Shown here in pieces: positions 26,614-34,421 of a stretch of 64,000 nucleotides of DNA; position 1 is the stretch's first letter, and each line of letters begins with the position of its first letter. The notes beneath the pieces were generated by a model that had not been told where the DNA came from, ran no database searches, and saw only the letters and a program-made list of their open reading frames with translations. The stretch comes from Anaerolineae bacterium (lineage in GTDB: Bacteria; Chloroflexota; Anaerolineae; 4572-78; J111). Both the position numbers and the translations under genes were made by a program. Location: the NCBI GenBank assembly GCA_022071955.1, contig JAJVIM010000004.1, forward strand, positions 248,001 through 312,000, given 5' to 3'.

Positions 26614-26629
26614 GTCGAAGCGCTTCGAC
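26614..26629. promoter_or_regulatory. LacI-type operator palindrome
   Basis: GTCGAAGCGCTTCGAC is a perfect 16-bp palindrome with the central CG of LacI-family operators. It lies immediately after the -10 box of the promoter at 26633-26661, where repressor would block initiation. A partial half site (ATCGAAGCG) lies at 26600-26608. Confidence 0.75.
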
Positions 26630-26632
26630 AAA

Positions 26633-26661
26633 AGAATAGCATAAATTGATGATGGTGTCAA
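26633..26661 (-). promoter_or_regulatory. Sigma70 promoter of the lacI-like transcript
   Basis: On the minus strand TTGACA (26656-26661) and TATTCT (26633-26638) are spaced by exactly 17 bp. Confidence 0.75.
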
Positions 26662-26808
26662 GAGGGGAATTGCGAGTGAACGAGTCAGCGAGTCAGCGAA
26701 TGTGCAAATTGCGGGTAGCGAGTGGCGAGTGACGAACTCAAAACTCAAAACTGATCACTCACCCAACTGTCACTACATCGTTAAATAAATAAGTTACACT
26801 TTGGTGGC

Positions 26809-26899
26809 CGTCATGCCCGAATGTTTCCCCGCCTGCGCGGGGACAAGTTTATCGGGCATCTACAACAGGGATTCCCGCTAAAAGCGTGCGGGAATGACG
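26809..26899. repeat. MITE-like dispersed element
   Basis: It starts CGTCATGCCCG and ends CGGGAATGACG, imperfect inverted ends, with internal GC hairpins (CCCCGCCTGCGCGGGG). Elements of this sort are common in bacterial intergenic DNA. Confidence 0.5.
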
Positions 26900-26934
26900 C
26901 TCAAAAACCCCAGAAAATTTATTTAACGGTGTAG

Positions 26935-28167
26935 TCACATATTTGAGGCGCTGAAATCATCCTTCACTCTGGCCCAAAATTCATCGCCTTCAACTTTGAT
27001 TTTGCGCCCGGCTTTTTTGTCTTCGATGGCCTGCCCGTAAACCTCAAGCATGCGGCGAGCCTGGGTCATCATATCAAAGGATTTGGATTTTTGTTCGGCC
27101 CCGGATTTGAGCCGGGCGGCCAGCGTCTCATCGCTCAGCACCCGCGCAATGGCCTGCGCCAGCGCGGCGGGGGTGTTGTCGGTGAGCAGCCCTTCCTGCT
27201 CGTGGGAAACCGTGTCGTTGGTGCCGCCGGCGTTCACCGCCACCACCGGCAGCCCGGCCGCGAGGGCCTCCATCGAGACCAGCCCCTGCGTTTCGGTGAC
27301 GGAGGCAAAGCAGAAAATATCGGCGGCCTTGAGGTACAGCGGCACCTGTTCAAACGGAATGCGGCCGGTAAATGTGACCCGCCCGGCGACGCCCAACTCT
27401 TGGACCAGGGCGTGCAGGTCGCTGCTCTGCGGCCCGTCGCCAATTAAAACCAGGTGCGCGCTCTGATGCTGGTGAAACACTTTGGCCGCGGCTTTCAGCA
27501 GGGTTTCAACATTTTTCTCAGCCGCCAGCCGGCCAACCGACACCAATATTTTTTTGTCGCGCCAGCCGTGTTTTTGCCGCATGGCCGCACCGTCGGCCCG
27601 GCGGTACGGCTCCAGATCGATGCCGGTGGGAATGGTGGTCACCCGTTCGGTGAGGCCGGCATATTTGGCCAGGCTGGCTTTGATGCTGTCGCTGGGCGTT
27701 ACCACGTGATGGCAACGGTTGAGATATTTGGCCAGCTCCTCCACCACAATGTTGCCGACAAAAGCCTTGGTAAAGGGCACGGCATCGGTGTATTCATCGG
27801 CGTATTTTACATACCGGGTGTGAAAGGTGAACACCAGCGGCAAATCCAGTTTCTCGGCGTAACTGGCGGCGGTGCTGCCCAGCGCCACCGGGTGATTGCT
27901 GTGGATCACATGCAGTTTGAGCGATGGCAGCAGTTTGCTGACAAACCGGGAGTGCGGCACGGGCAATGTGTAATCAAATTGGGGAATCTGCACGCCGGGG
28001 TAGCGAAAAATATACGGCTCTGTTTCTTCGTGGTCGGCGGGTGAGTCCGGGGCAAACACAAAAACCTGGTGCCCCAAGCGGCTGAGCGCTTCTCTGAATG
28101 TGCTCACCGAGCGAGCCACGCCGTTGATGTGGGGCAAATAGGTGTTTGAAAAATGGGCAATCCGCAT
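26935..28167 (-). CDS. GT4 glycosyltransferase, diacylglycerol glucosyltransferase-like
   Basis: The 410-residue protein has the GT-B fold of family GT4. The N-terminal acceptor domain begins MRIAHFSNTYLPHINGVARS and contains FTFHTRYVKYADEY. The C-terminal donor domain has ILVSVGRLAAEKN, LIGDGPQ, and the EX7E-like FASVTETQGLVSMEALAAGLP. The pattern matches enzymes that add glucose to diacylglycerol or phosphatidylinositol (the MGS/PimB-like group), so a membrane glycolipid role is likely. It stands alone on the minus strand, opposite the WG-repeat gene. Confidence 0.9.
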   Translation of the reverse strand: MRIAHFSNTYLPHINGVARSVSTFREALSRLGHQVFVFAPDSPADHEETEPYIFRYPGVQIPQFDYTLPVPHSRFVSKLLPSLKLHVIHSNHPVALGSTAASYAEKLDLPLVFTFHTRYVKYADEYTDAVPFTKAFVGNIVVEELAKYLNRCHHVVTPSDSIKASLAKYAGLTERVTTIPTGIDLEPYRRADGAAMRQKHGWRDKKILVSVGRLAAEKNVETLLKAAAKVFHQHQSAHLVLIGDGPQSSDLHALVQELGVAGRVTFTGRIPFEQVPLYLKAADIFCFASVTETQGLVSMEALAAGLPVVAVNAGGTNDTVSHEQEGLLTDNTPAALAQAIARVLSDETLAARLKSGAEQKSKSFDMMTQARRMLEVYGQAIEDKKAGRKIKVEGDEFWARVKDDFSASNM

Positions 28168-28398
28168 AGTTTTACCTCCATCACTGCTGCTTTGTTGGGG
28201 GGAAAGGCGGCTGGCGGGGAAGCGGCTGCTGCCCCCAAATTATACGTGATTTGCCCAAAACAAAAAAGCCGATTGTAACGTCCGGCCGCTTTTTTGCCGC
28301 CGTTGAAAGCGTTGGACAAGCGACGGTTGGCCAACCGGCAGTTTTGTTTGTTTCAGGGTATTATCCCTGAGACAATAATAGTGAATTAAGTGGTAAAC

Positions 28399-28446
28399 AA
28401 TCGGCCTGAGCCGTGGAAGAAGGTTCGCCAGGGCCGATTTCTTTTT
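28399..28446 (+). terminator. Terminator-like leader hairpin before the WG-repeat gene
   Basis: AATCGGCC (28399-28406) and GGCCGATT (28432-28439) form an 8-bp stem followed by TTTCTTTTT, only 9 bases before the ribosome site. Upstream lie the palindrome CGGTTGGCCAACCG (28324-28337) and a TCAGGG/CCCTGA stem (28353-28370). It could attenuate the gene, or just end stray transcription. Confidence 0.4.
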
Positions 28447-28469
28447 GAAGAAAAGTGGAGGATTTAGCA

Positions 28470-30626
28470 ATGAAAAAGTTTAGAGGTTTGTTATTAACAA
28501 TGATGGCTATTTTGGCCGGTGTGGTCGGCCTGTGGAATCTGCTCACGCCACCGGCCGCGGCATTTCAGGCCGAAAAACCGGCCCGGCTGCTGCAAATCAG
28601 CGACGCCATCAACAAAATCGGTTTTATTGATCTGTCCGGCAACGTGGTTGTAGAACCCCGGTACGATGTCGCGCTCGCCTTTCAGGAAGGGCTGGCCGGC
28701 GTGGCCAGAAACAACAAATGGGGCTACATCGACGCTACCGGGCGGGAAGTGATCGGCCTGCAGTTTGATGAGCCGGGTTATTTTCAAAATGGACTGGCCC
28801 AGGTTGGCGTCCGCGATGAAAATGGGCTGCAATACGGCTACATCGATACCCGCGGCCGCTGGGTTGTCAAGCCGCAGTACGGCTCGGCCCAGCCATTCAG
28901 CGAAGGCCTGGCTCGAGTGGCCGCGCCGATTGTGATGGGCTATGTTGATACCGCCGGCCGCTGGGCGATTGCGCCGCGGTATGCGCAGGCGTTCAATTTT
29001 GTTGACGGCCTGGCCACAGCCAGCAATGGCCCCGGTTGGGGATTTGTCAATATGGCCGGCCAGTGGGTGGTGTCGCCGACGTACACCTACGTAATGGATT
29101 TTTCCGAGGGGCTGGCTGTGGTGCAGACCGATGCGGAGTCCGGGCTAAAATACGGCTACGTTGACACCAGCGGCGCGGAAGTTATCCCCCCGCAGTTTGA
29201 CGACGCCCGCCCGTTTCGGGATGGCGTGGCCATTGTGGGCACGCTGGCTTCGCCCACCAGCCCCATGCGCTACCGGCTGATCAATCCGCAGGGGCAGGTC
29301 ATCGCTGAACTGCCGTACCCGTCGGTGAGCAGTTTCAGTGATGGGTTGGCAGCCGTCACCAACGAAAGCGGGTTGACCGGCTACATCGATACCACCGGCA
29401 ACGTGGTCATCGAGCAAAAATTTGCCGGTGGGCAGGATTTCAGCGACGGGCTGGCCGTGGTTTATCAGGATAAAGCCGGGGCCATCGACAAAACCGGCAA
29501 AATGGTCATCGAGCAGAAATTTGATGCTCTGTTCCCGTTTTCCGAGGGACTGGCCGGGTTTCAGTCGGGCGCAAAAGCAGGGTTTGTGGATAAAACCGGC
29601 AAAATTGTGGTGGACGCCAAATACGATTACACCGGCTCATTTTCCGAAGGGTTGGCTCTGGTTGGCCTGAATGGCCGGGTGGGGTACGTCGATTCGACCG
29701 GCCGCGAAGTTATCAGCCCCCAATTTCAGGACGGCAAAGAATTTGAGCAGGGGCTGGCGGCGGTTACGCTCAACGACCGGGCCGGTTTCATCGACAAAAC
29801 GGGTGAATTTGTCATCGAACCGCAGTTTACTTTTGCCTATTCGTTTGCCGACAGCGGCCTGGCCCCGGTGGCGATTGGCGGCCAGGAAAGCTACGTGACC
29901 ATCAGCGGCACGTTGGCGTTTACCTCGCCGGGGATTTACGGCGGCGAATTCAGCGACGGGCTGGCTTCGGTGCAGCATAATGGCCGCTGGGGATACATCG
30001 ATGGTACCGGCCGCTGGGTCATCGACCCCCAGTTTGAAAGCGCCGGCAATTTTAGCCAGGGGCTGGCCTCGGTGCAGCAGGATGGCCGCTGGGGGTACAT
30101 CGACCGGCAGGGTAAGTTTGTGGTTAAGCCGGCGTACGAAATCACCCAGCCTTTTGTTGAAGGCTACGGCGTGGTGATGACTAACGGGCTGGTGGGCTAT
30201 GTGGACACCGCCGGCCAGGTCGCCATCGAACCGCAATACCAGTCGGCCACCTTCTTTTCCGAGGGGCTGGCGGCAGTGATGAAAAACAATCGCTTTGGCA
30301 TTATCGATACCACCGGCCGCGAGGTGGTGACGCCGCAGTTCACCAATATTGTCGAAGGCTGGAACGGCGAGCGCTCGCTGCTGTTTAGCGAGGGTCTGGC
30401 CGCCGTGGCCGATGAATCCGGCAGCTACGGCTACATCGACCGGCAGGGCAGTTTTGTGATTGCGCCGCAGTTTACCTACACCCAGCCGTTTGTTGATGGC
30501 GTGGCCGCGGTTGATCTGCTCGATGAACAGGGCCGGCCGGCCAGCGGGTACATCAATACCAGCGGCCAGTTTATCTACGGGCCGGTCAGTTTTGGCGAAG
30601 GCGGGTTGGGCATTCGCGGCCAGTAG
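28470..30626 (+). CDS. Secreted WG-repeat protein
   Basis: The 718-residue protein has a signal peptide (about 1-35, ending PPAAAFQA) and then roughly fifteen WG/KWG beta-repeats up to the C terminus. The unit reads like WGYID-TGR-VI-PQFD-A--FSEGLA-V, with clear examples near residues 80, 130, 490 and 540. The ATG at 28470 follows GTGGAGGA by 8 bases. WG repeats form beta-sheet scaffolds for protein interaction; a surface role is inferred from the signal peptide. No enzymatic domain is seen. Confidence 0.9.
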   Translation: MKKFRGLLLTMMAILAGVVGLWNLLTPPAAAFQAEKPARLLQISDAINKIGFIDLSGNVVVEPRYDVALAFQEGLAGVARNNKWGYIDATGREVIGLQFDEPGYFQNGLAQVGVRDENGLQYGYIDTRGRWVVKPQYGSAQPFSEGLARVAAPIVMGYVDTAGRWAIAPRYAQAFNFVDGLATASNGPGWGFVNMAGQWVVSPTYTYVMDFSEGLAVVQTDAESGLKYGYVDTSGAEVIPPQFDDARPFRDGVAIVGTLASPTSPMRYRLINPQGQVIAELPYPSVSSFSDGLAAVTNESGLTGYIDTTGNVVIEQKFAGGQDFSDGLAVVYQDKAGAIDKTGKMVIEQKFDALFPFSEGLAGFQSGAKAGFVDKTGKIVVDAKYDYTGSFSEGLALVGLNGRVGYVDSTGREVISPQFQDGKEFEQGLAAVTLNDRAGFIDKTGEFVIEPQFTFAYSFADSGLAPVAIGGQESYVTISGTLAFTSPGIYGGEFSDGLASVQHNGRWGYIDGTGRWVIDPQFESAGNFSQGLASVQQDGRWGYIDRQGKFVVKPAYEITQPFVEGYGVVMTNGLVGYVDTAGQVAIEPQYQSATFFSEGLAAVMKNNRFGIIDTTGREVVTPQFTNIVEGWNGERSLLFSEGLAAVADESGSYGYIDRQGSFVIAPQFTYTQPFVDGVAAVDLLDEQGRPASGYINTSGQFIYGPVSFGEGGLGIRGQ

Positions 30627-30675
30627 GCCAAAACCGGCGCTTGCCAAAAACCAAAAACGCGCATAATCTCTGGCT

Positions 30676-31440
30676 ATGGTCTTGCGCGTGCTTACCTACA
30701 ACATTTACCTGGGCGGGGCCGGCCGGCTGGAACAGATTTCAGCCGTGCTGGCCGCCGCCCGGGCCGACATCATCGGCCTGACCGAAGCCGATGACCCCGC
30801 CGTGGTGGCCGCCCTGGCCGAGCGGCTGGATATGGCCTACGTCTGGGCCGCCGGCAGCGGCCAGCGCCACATTGCCACACTCTCGCGCTGGCCCATCAGC
30901 GAGTGGCAAATTTTCAACCGCCCGCCGCTCACCCAGGCCGCCCTCGAAACAAAAATCGATTTGCCCTCAGCCCCCCTGACTATTTATAATATACACCTGT
31001 TACCCTATTTGCTGTTGCCATTTGAAATTCGGCGCTGGCAGGCCGCGGGTGCATTGCTGCGGCTGATTGGCCGGCGCCGGCCCGGCCCGCACCTGCTGCT
31101 GGGCGATTTTAACGCCATCGCCCCCGGTGACCGGGTGTTGCAGCGTCGCAACCCGCCCAAAATGCGCCGGGTGATGGCCCTGCAACTGGGATTGATTTTT
31201 CGGCTGGCCCTGCCGCGCCTGCTCAACGCCGGCTACACGGACTGCTTCCGCACCCTCAACCCCCAACTCGACGGTTTTACCTGGTATCCCGGCAACCCCA
31301 CCACCCGCTACGATTACATTTTGGCCGATGCTGACATGACTCGCCGGCTGACCGCCTGCCGCGTTATCGACGACCTGCCGCTGCTGGCCCAGGCCTCCGA
31401 TCACCTGCCGCTGCTGGCCGAGTTCAGTTTTGAATTTTAA
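30676..31440 (+). CDS. Endonuclease/exonuclease/phosphatase-family protein
   Basis: The 254-residue protein has the EEP fold motifs in order: LRVLTYNIYLGG, a Glu in IIGLTEAD, LLLGDFNAIAPGD and ASDHLPLLAEF. These supply the divalent-metal site and catalytic His. EEP enzymes hydrolyse phosphodiesters in nucleic acids, lipids or inositol phosphates; which one applies here is unclear. No signal peptide is visible. Its last codons run into a period-7 array, so the C-terminal FSFEF may be partly array-derived. It starts 49 bp after the WG-repeat gene on the same strand. Confidence 0.85.
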   Translation: MVLRVLTYNIYLGGAGRLEQISAVLAAARADIIGLTEADDPAVVAALAERLDMAYVWAAGSGQRHIATLSRWPISEWQIFNRPPLTQAALETKIDLPSAPLTIYNIHLLPYLLLPFEIRRWQAAGALLRLIGRRRPGPHLLLGDFNAIAPGDRVLQRRNPPKMRRVMALQLGLIFRLALPRLLNAGYTDCFRTLNPQLDGFTWYPGNPTTRYDYILADADMTRRLTACRVIDDLPLLAQASDHLPLLAEFSFEF

Positions 31441-31478
31441 GTTTTAAGTTTTGAATTTTGAGTTTTGAGTTTTGATTG
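31431..31478. repeat. Degenerate period-7 array, left of four-helix gene
   Basis: Units are GTTTTGA and close variants in one register. It starts inside the stop codon region of the EEP gene. A complementary-strand array (TCAAAAC units) lies on the far side of the four-helix gene at 31985-32038. Confidence 0.75.
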
Positions 31479-31487
31479 GGGTGGCTG

Positions 31488-31835
31488 ATGACCGAGAGTA
31501 TTATCCAACGCAAGAGTTTTGCCTTCGCCCTCCAAATTATTGATTTGTACCGGCGTTTGCAGGAGCAGCGCGAGTTTGTGGTTTCAAAACAACTGTTACG
31601 CTGTGGAACCAGCATCGGAGCCAATGTGGAAGAGGCTACCGCCGGGCAAAGCCGCCGCGACTTTCTCTCGAAAATGACCATTGCATCCAAAGAGGCTCGT
31701 GAAACCCGCTACTGGCTGCGGCTGCTGCAAGAGTCAAATTTGGCGCAAATCGACGCAAATTCTGAACTTGCTGCGATAGATGAACTTATCCGCATCCTGA
31801 CCTCGATTGTTAAAACCACCAGCCAAACAAAATGA
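31488..31835 (+). CDS. Four-helix bundle protein (23S rRNA-IVP family)
   Basis: The 115-residue protein matches the family first seen as an ORF in 23S rRNA intervening sequences: FALQIIDLYRRL near the start, QLLRCGTSIGANVEEATAGQ in the middle and SKEARETRYWLRLL later. It would form a helical pentamer of unknown function. The ATG at 31488 follows GGGGTGG. It is bounded by period-7 arrays in opposite orientation (31431-31478 and 31985-32038) and by a MITE-like element, which suggests arrival as a cassette between the EEP and kinase genes. Confidence 0.85.
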   Translation: MTESIIQRKSFAFALQIIDLYRRLQEQREFVVSKQLLRCGTSIGANVEEATAGQSRRDFLSKMTIASKEARETRYWLRLLQESNLAQIDANSELAAIDELIRILTSIVKTTSQTK

Positions 31836-31879
31836 GTGGTATAGGACTTACGCAGTTGAACAATGATCGAGCAAGGATC

Positions 31880-31947
31880 AACCACGGAGGCACGGAGAAC
31901 ACTGAGAATTTTATAAAAAACTCAGTGGACTCTGTGTCTCCGTGGTT
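31880..31947. repeat. MITE-like element with long inverted ends
   Basis: The ends AACCACGGAGGCACGGAG and (as its near complement) CTCTGTGTCTCCGTGGTT pair almost completely, with a central ACTGAG/CTCAGT stem. It is non-coding. Confidence 0.65.
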
Positions 31948-31970
31948 AAAAACATTGATGATGGCCTCAA

Positions 31971-33023
31971 GTGCGTAACTCCTATGGTATTCAAAACTCA
32001 AAATTAATAACTGAGAACTCAAAACTCAAAACTGAGAACTTTCCCGACTTTTGGTCTCGCCGGGCCAACGCCCAAACCGAACGCTTTGATTTTGCGCCGC
32101 TGGGGATTCCGGCCACAATAACCGCCAACCGGCCCGAAGTGCTGGTCGCCGCCCGCCTTTCGGCCGGCCGGTTCTGCCAGTCGTCGGCGCGGGAGACGCC
32201 GCCCATCCGGCTGAGCCTTGTTGTTGGCAGCGAGCCGGCCGGCCGGCTGCCGCCCGACCTGCCCGAGCAGCTCAACTACACCGGCGTGGCCGACTGGATC
32301 ACCGTTTCGGCCGGGGCGTGGGGCCACGGTTTTGCCAGCCTGCCCAGCCGTGAAGCCGTCATCATTTTATCGCCGGAACTGGCCGCCGACAGCCGGTTGG
32401 TCAGCCGCTACTTCATCGACCACTACCTGCTCAATTTCATCGTCACCGAGTGGGCCATGCTGCACGCCAGCGCCGTGCTCTCGCCAAACAGGGAGCGGCT
32501 CATCGTGTTGATTGCGCCGCACAACACGGGCAAAAGCACCACCGCGCTGCATCTGTTGCGGGCCGGGTTTCACTTTCTGGCCGATGGGATGCTCCTGTTT
32601 CGCCCGCAGGCCGATGGGGTTGAGGTGGCCGGCTACCCCGTGGGCGAAGTGAAGCTGCGCGACGACGTGCTGGCCCACTTTGCCGATTATGCCGGCCAGC
32701 CGGTGCGGGTCCGCGAGCAGCGCAAAACGGTGGTCGATCTGCGCCAGCTTCACCCGGGGCGCGTACTGGACGCGACCTTTGCGCCGGAGCGCATCTCACT
32801 TTGTTTTGTCGAGCGCCGCGAGTTGGCGGTCACTTTGGTTGAGCCGCTCACCGCCGCCGGTGTGCCGCCGCTGCTGGCTGGCAATTCGCTGTACTGGGAC
32901 GAACCGGCCCGGCTGGCCCACAACACCGCCGCCCTCGAACAACTTATTCGCGGAGCGAGTTTGTATCGCCTCCGGCTGGGAACAGAACTAGAAAGTATTG
33001 TCAACGCCGTTGCCGCTCTGTAA
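31971..33023 (+). CDS. HprK-like serine kinase-related protein, copy 1
   Basis: The frame gives 350 residues, but the first 25 or so are read from a period-7 array (NSKLITENSKLK) and the true start is uncertain; GTG at 31971 is the only start in that stretch. The core shows a P-loop in LIAPHNTGKSTTALHLLRAG and downstream FLADGMLLFR, as in the HPr kinase C-terminal domain. Stand-alone members of this group accompany lasso-peptide clusters, where they phosphorylate the peptide (PadeK of paeninodin). A second member lies at 40323-41291. No bona fide HprK N-terminal domain is present. Confidence 0.75.
   Translation: MRNSYGIQNSKLITENSKLKTENFPDFWSRRANAQTERFDFAPLGIPATITANRPEVLVAARLSAGRFCQSSARETPPIRLSLVVGSEPAGRLPPDLPEQLNYTGVADWITVSAGAWGHGFASLPSREAVIILSPELAADSRLVSRYFIDHYLLNFIVTEWAMLHASAVLSPNRERLIVLIAPHNTGKSTTALHLLRAGFHFLADGMLLFRPQADGVEVAGYPVGEVKLRDDVLAHFADYAGQPVRVREQRKTVVDLRQLHPGRVLDATFAPERISLCFVERRELAVTLVEPLTAAGVPPLLAGNSLYWDEPARLAHNTAALEQLIRGASLYRLRLGTELESIVNAVAAL
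31985..32038. repeat. Degenerate period-7 array, right of four-helix gene
   Basis: Units are TCAAAAC and variants, the reverse complement of the array at 31431-31478. It lies within the 5' end of the kinase reading frame. Confidence 0.7.
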
Positions 33024-33033
33024 AAAAAAACGG

Positions 33034-33070
33034 GGTGGGGTTTGCGCGGCAAAGCCGCGCAAACCCCACC
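33034..33070. repeat. Perfect palindrome, GCGGC-core family
   Basis: Two 17-nt arms flank AAA. The inner arm is GCGCGGC rather than GGGGCGGC, but architecture and loop match the copies at 961, 21481 and 36705. It follows the kinase stop codon by 11 bp. Confidence 0.8.
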
Positions 33071-33080
33071 AAAAATGTTA

Positions 33081-33105
33081 CCCCCTCTCCCTCAGGGAGA
33101 GGGGG
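33081..33105. repeat. Perfect C/G-tract palindrome
   Basis: The arm CCCCCTCTCCC and its complement flank TCA. It lies 10 bp beyond the preceding palindrome and 21 bp before the next start codon. Confidence 0.8.
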
Positions 33106-33126
33106 TAGGGGGTGAGGGGAAGTCCA

Positions 33127-33702
33127 TTGATCATCATCGAGCACCGTATCAACACCATTGACCAACTGCGCCGCGTGCCGCCGGAACGCGGCATCGAGGT
33201 GGATATCCGCGATTACGACGGCGAATTGCGGTTGGTCCACGACCCATTTTTGGGCGGCGAACGGCTGGCCGATTTGTTGGCCGAATACCGCCACGCCTTC
33301 ATTATTTTCAACACCAAGTGCGATGGGCTGGTGGAGCCGGTGCAGGCGTTGGCCCGCCGCTACGGCATCGACGCCTACTTTTTTCTGGATTTGGCCAGCC
33401 CCACGCTCATCAATTTGGCCCGCCGCGGCGAGCGCCGCATCGCCGTGCGCTACTCCGAGTTTGAGCCGCTCGAAGCGGCGCTGGCGCTGGCCGGGCTGGT
33501 GGAGTGGGTCTGGGTCGATTGCTTCACCCACCTGCCGCTGACCGTCGCCAGTCACCGCCGGCTGGCCGGGCATTTCAAAGTTTGTCTCGTTTCGCCGGAG
33601 ATGCAGGGCCATCCCCGCGCCGAAATTGCCGCCTATCGCCGCCAGTTGGCCGGCCTGCCGCTCGATGCCGTTTGCACTGATTTGCCGGAGGAATGGCGCT
33701 GA
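33127..33702 (+). CDS. GDPD-like phosphodiesterase-fold protein
   Basis: About 191 residues show a short version of the glycerophosphodiester phosphodiesterase pattern: EHR near the start, GIEVDIRDYDG, and LVHDPFLGG, which supply the metal-binding Glu, Asp and His residues. Typical GDPD enzymes exceed 230 residues. The TTG at 33127 is preferred because GAGGGG lies ahead of it; a GTG at 33112 is possible. The 3' end overlaps the methyltransferase gene. In this cluster it may act on a phosphodiester-linked sugar or lipid, which is speculative. Confidence 0.65.
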   Translation: MIIIEHRINTIDQLRRVPPERGIEVDIRDYDGELRLVHDPFLGGERLADLLAEYRHAFIIFNTKCDGLVEPVQALARRYGIDAYFFLDLASPTLINLARRGERRIAVRYSEFEPLEAALALAGLVEWVWVDCFTHLPLTVASHRRLAGHFKVCLVSPEMQGHPRAEIAAYRRQLAGLPLDAVCTDLPEEWR

Positions 33703-34418
33703 TGTTTGAGCTGGCCAAACGCGCCCACTGGCTGCAAACGCTGGTTGTTCGCTTCATTGCCGCCCTGCCGCCGGCCATCGAGCACAACGTGGGTAAAACG
33801 CAGGCCATCAAAAAAGCGCTGTATCTGGCCTGTCTGGAAAATGTGCCCGGCGATTATCTGGAATTTGGCGTGTTCGAGGGCACCTCGCTGCTGGCCGCGT
33901 TTGAGTGCGACCGCCGCTTTCGCGGCCCGGAAACGCCGCGCCGCAAATTCTGGGGGTTCGATTCGTTTGAGGGTTTCAAATATTTTGATGGCCGCGACCG
34001 CCATCCCTTTTTTAAGGAAGGCGAGTTCCGCAGCAGCCTGCCGCAAACGCAGCGCCGGCTGGCCCGCGCCATTCGCGGCCGGGCCGAGTTTGAACTGGTG
34101 CCCGGCTATTTTGAGCAGACCCTCGCCGGCAAATGCGCGCCGGATTTGGGCATCGGGCGGGTCAGCGTGGCGCTGATCGATTGCGATTTGGGCACGCCGG
34201 CCCGGCTGGCCCTCGATTTTATCCGCCCGGCGCTGCCCAACGGCGCGGTCATCATTTTGGATGATTATTTTGCCTATCGTGGCAGCCGCGAACTTGGGGT
34301 GGCCGGCGCGTTTGCTCAATTTCAGGCCGATCACTCCGGGCTCGAATTTCGGCGGCTGTTTGATTACGGCCACGGCGGGCAGGGCTTTGTGCTGGCCGCC
34401 GGCGGCGAGGAGGCGTAA
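33693..34418 (+). CDS. TylF/macrocin O-methyltransferase-like protein
   Basis: The 241-residue protein contains the SAM-binding VPGDYLEFGVFEGTSLLAAF near residues 50-69, then FWGFDSFEGF, ALIDCDLGTPARLALDF and GAVIILDDYF. This order is typical of TylF-family sugar O-methyltransferases that need Mg2+. It overlaps the end of the GDPD-like gene by 10 bp, and 3 bp separate it from the next gene, so the four genes 33127-36700 form a coupled unit. The likely target is a sugar or glycan. Confidence 0.85.
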   Translation: MALMFELAKRAHWLQTLVVRFIAALPPAIEHNVGKTQAIKKALYLACLENVPGDYLEFGVFEGTSLLAAFECDRRFRGPETPRRKFWGFDSFEGFKYFDGRDRHPFFKEGEFRSSLPQTQRRLARAIRGRAEFELVPGYFEQTLAGKCAPDLGIGRVSVALIDCDLGTPARLALDFIRPALPNGAVIILDDYFAYRGSRELGVAGAFAQFQADHSGLEFRRLFDYGHGGQGFVLAAGGEEA

Positions 34419-34421
34419 CCG

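Larger units (their letters stand above)
26560..26934. other. Control and repeat region upstream of lacI-like gene
   Basis: This 375-bp spacer contains the promoter and LacI-type operator (26614-26661), a period-7/8 array (about 26670-26775, GCGAGTG and TCAAAAC units) and a MITE-like element (26809-26899). No gene is seen. Confidence 0.65.
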
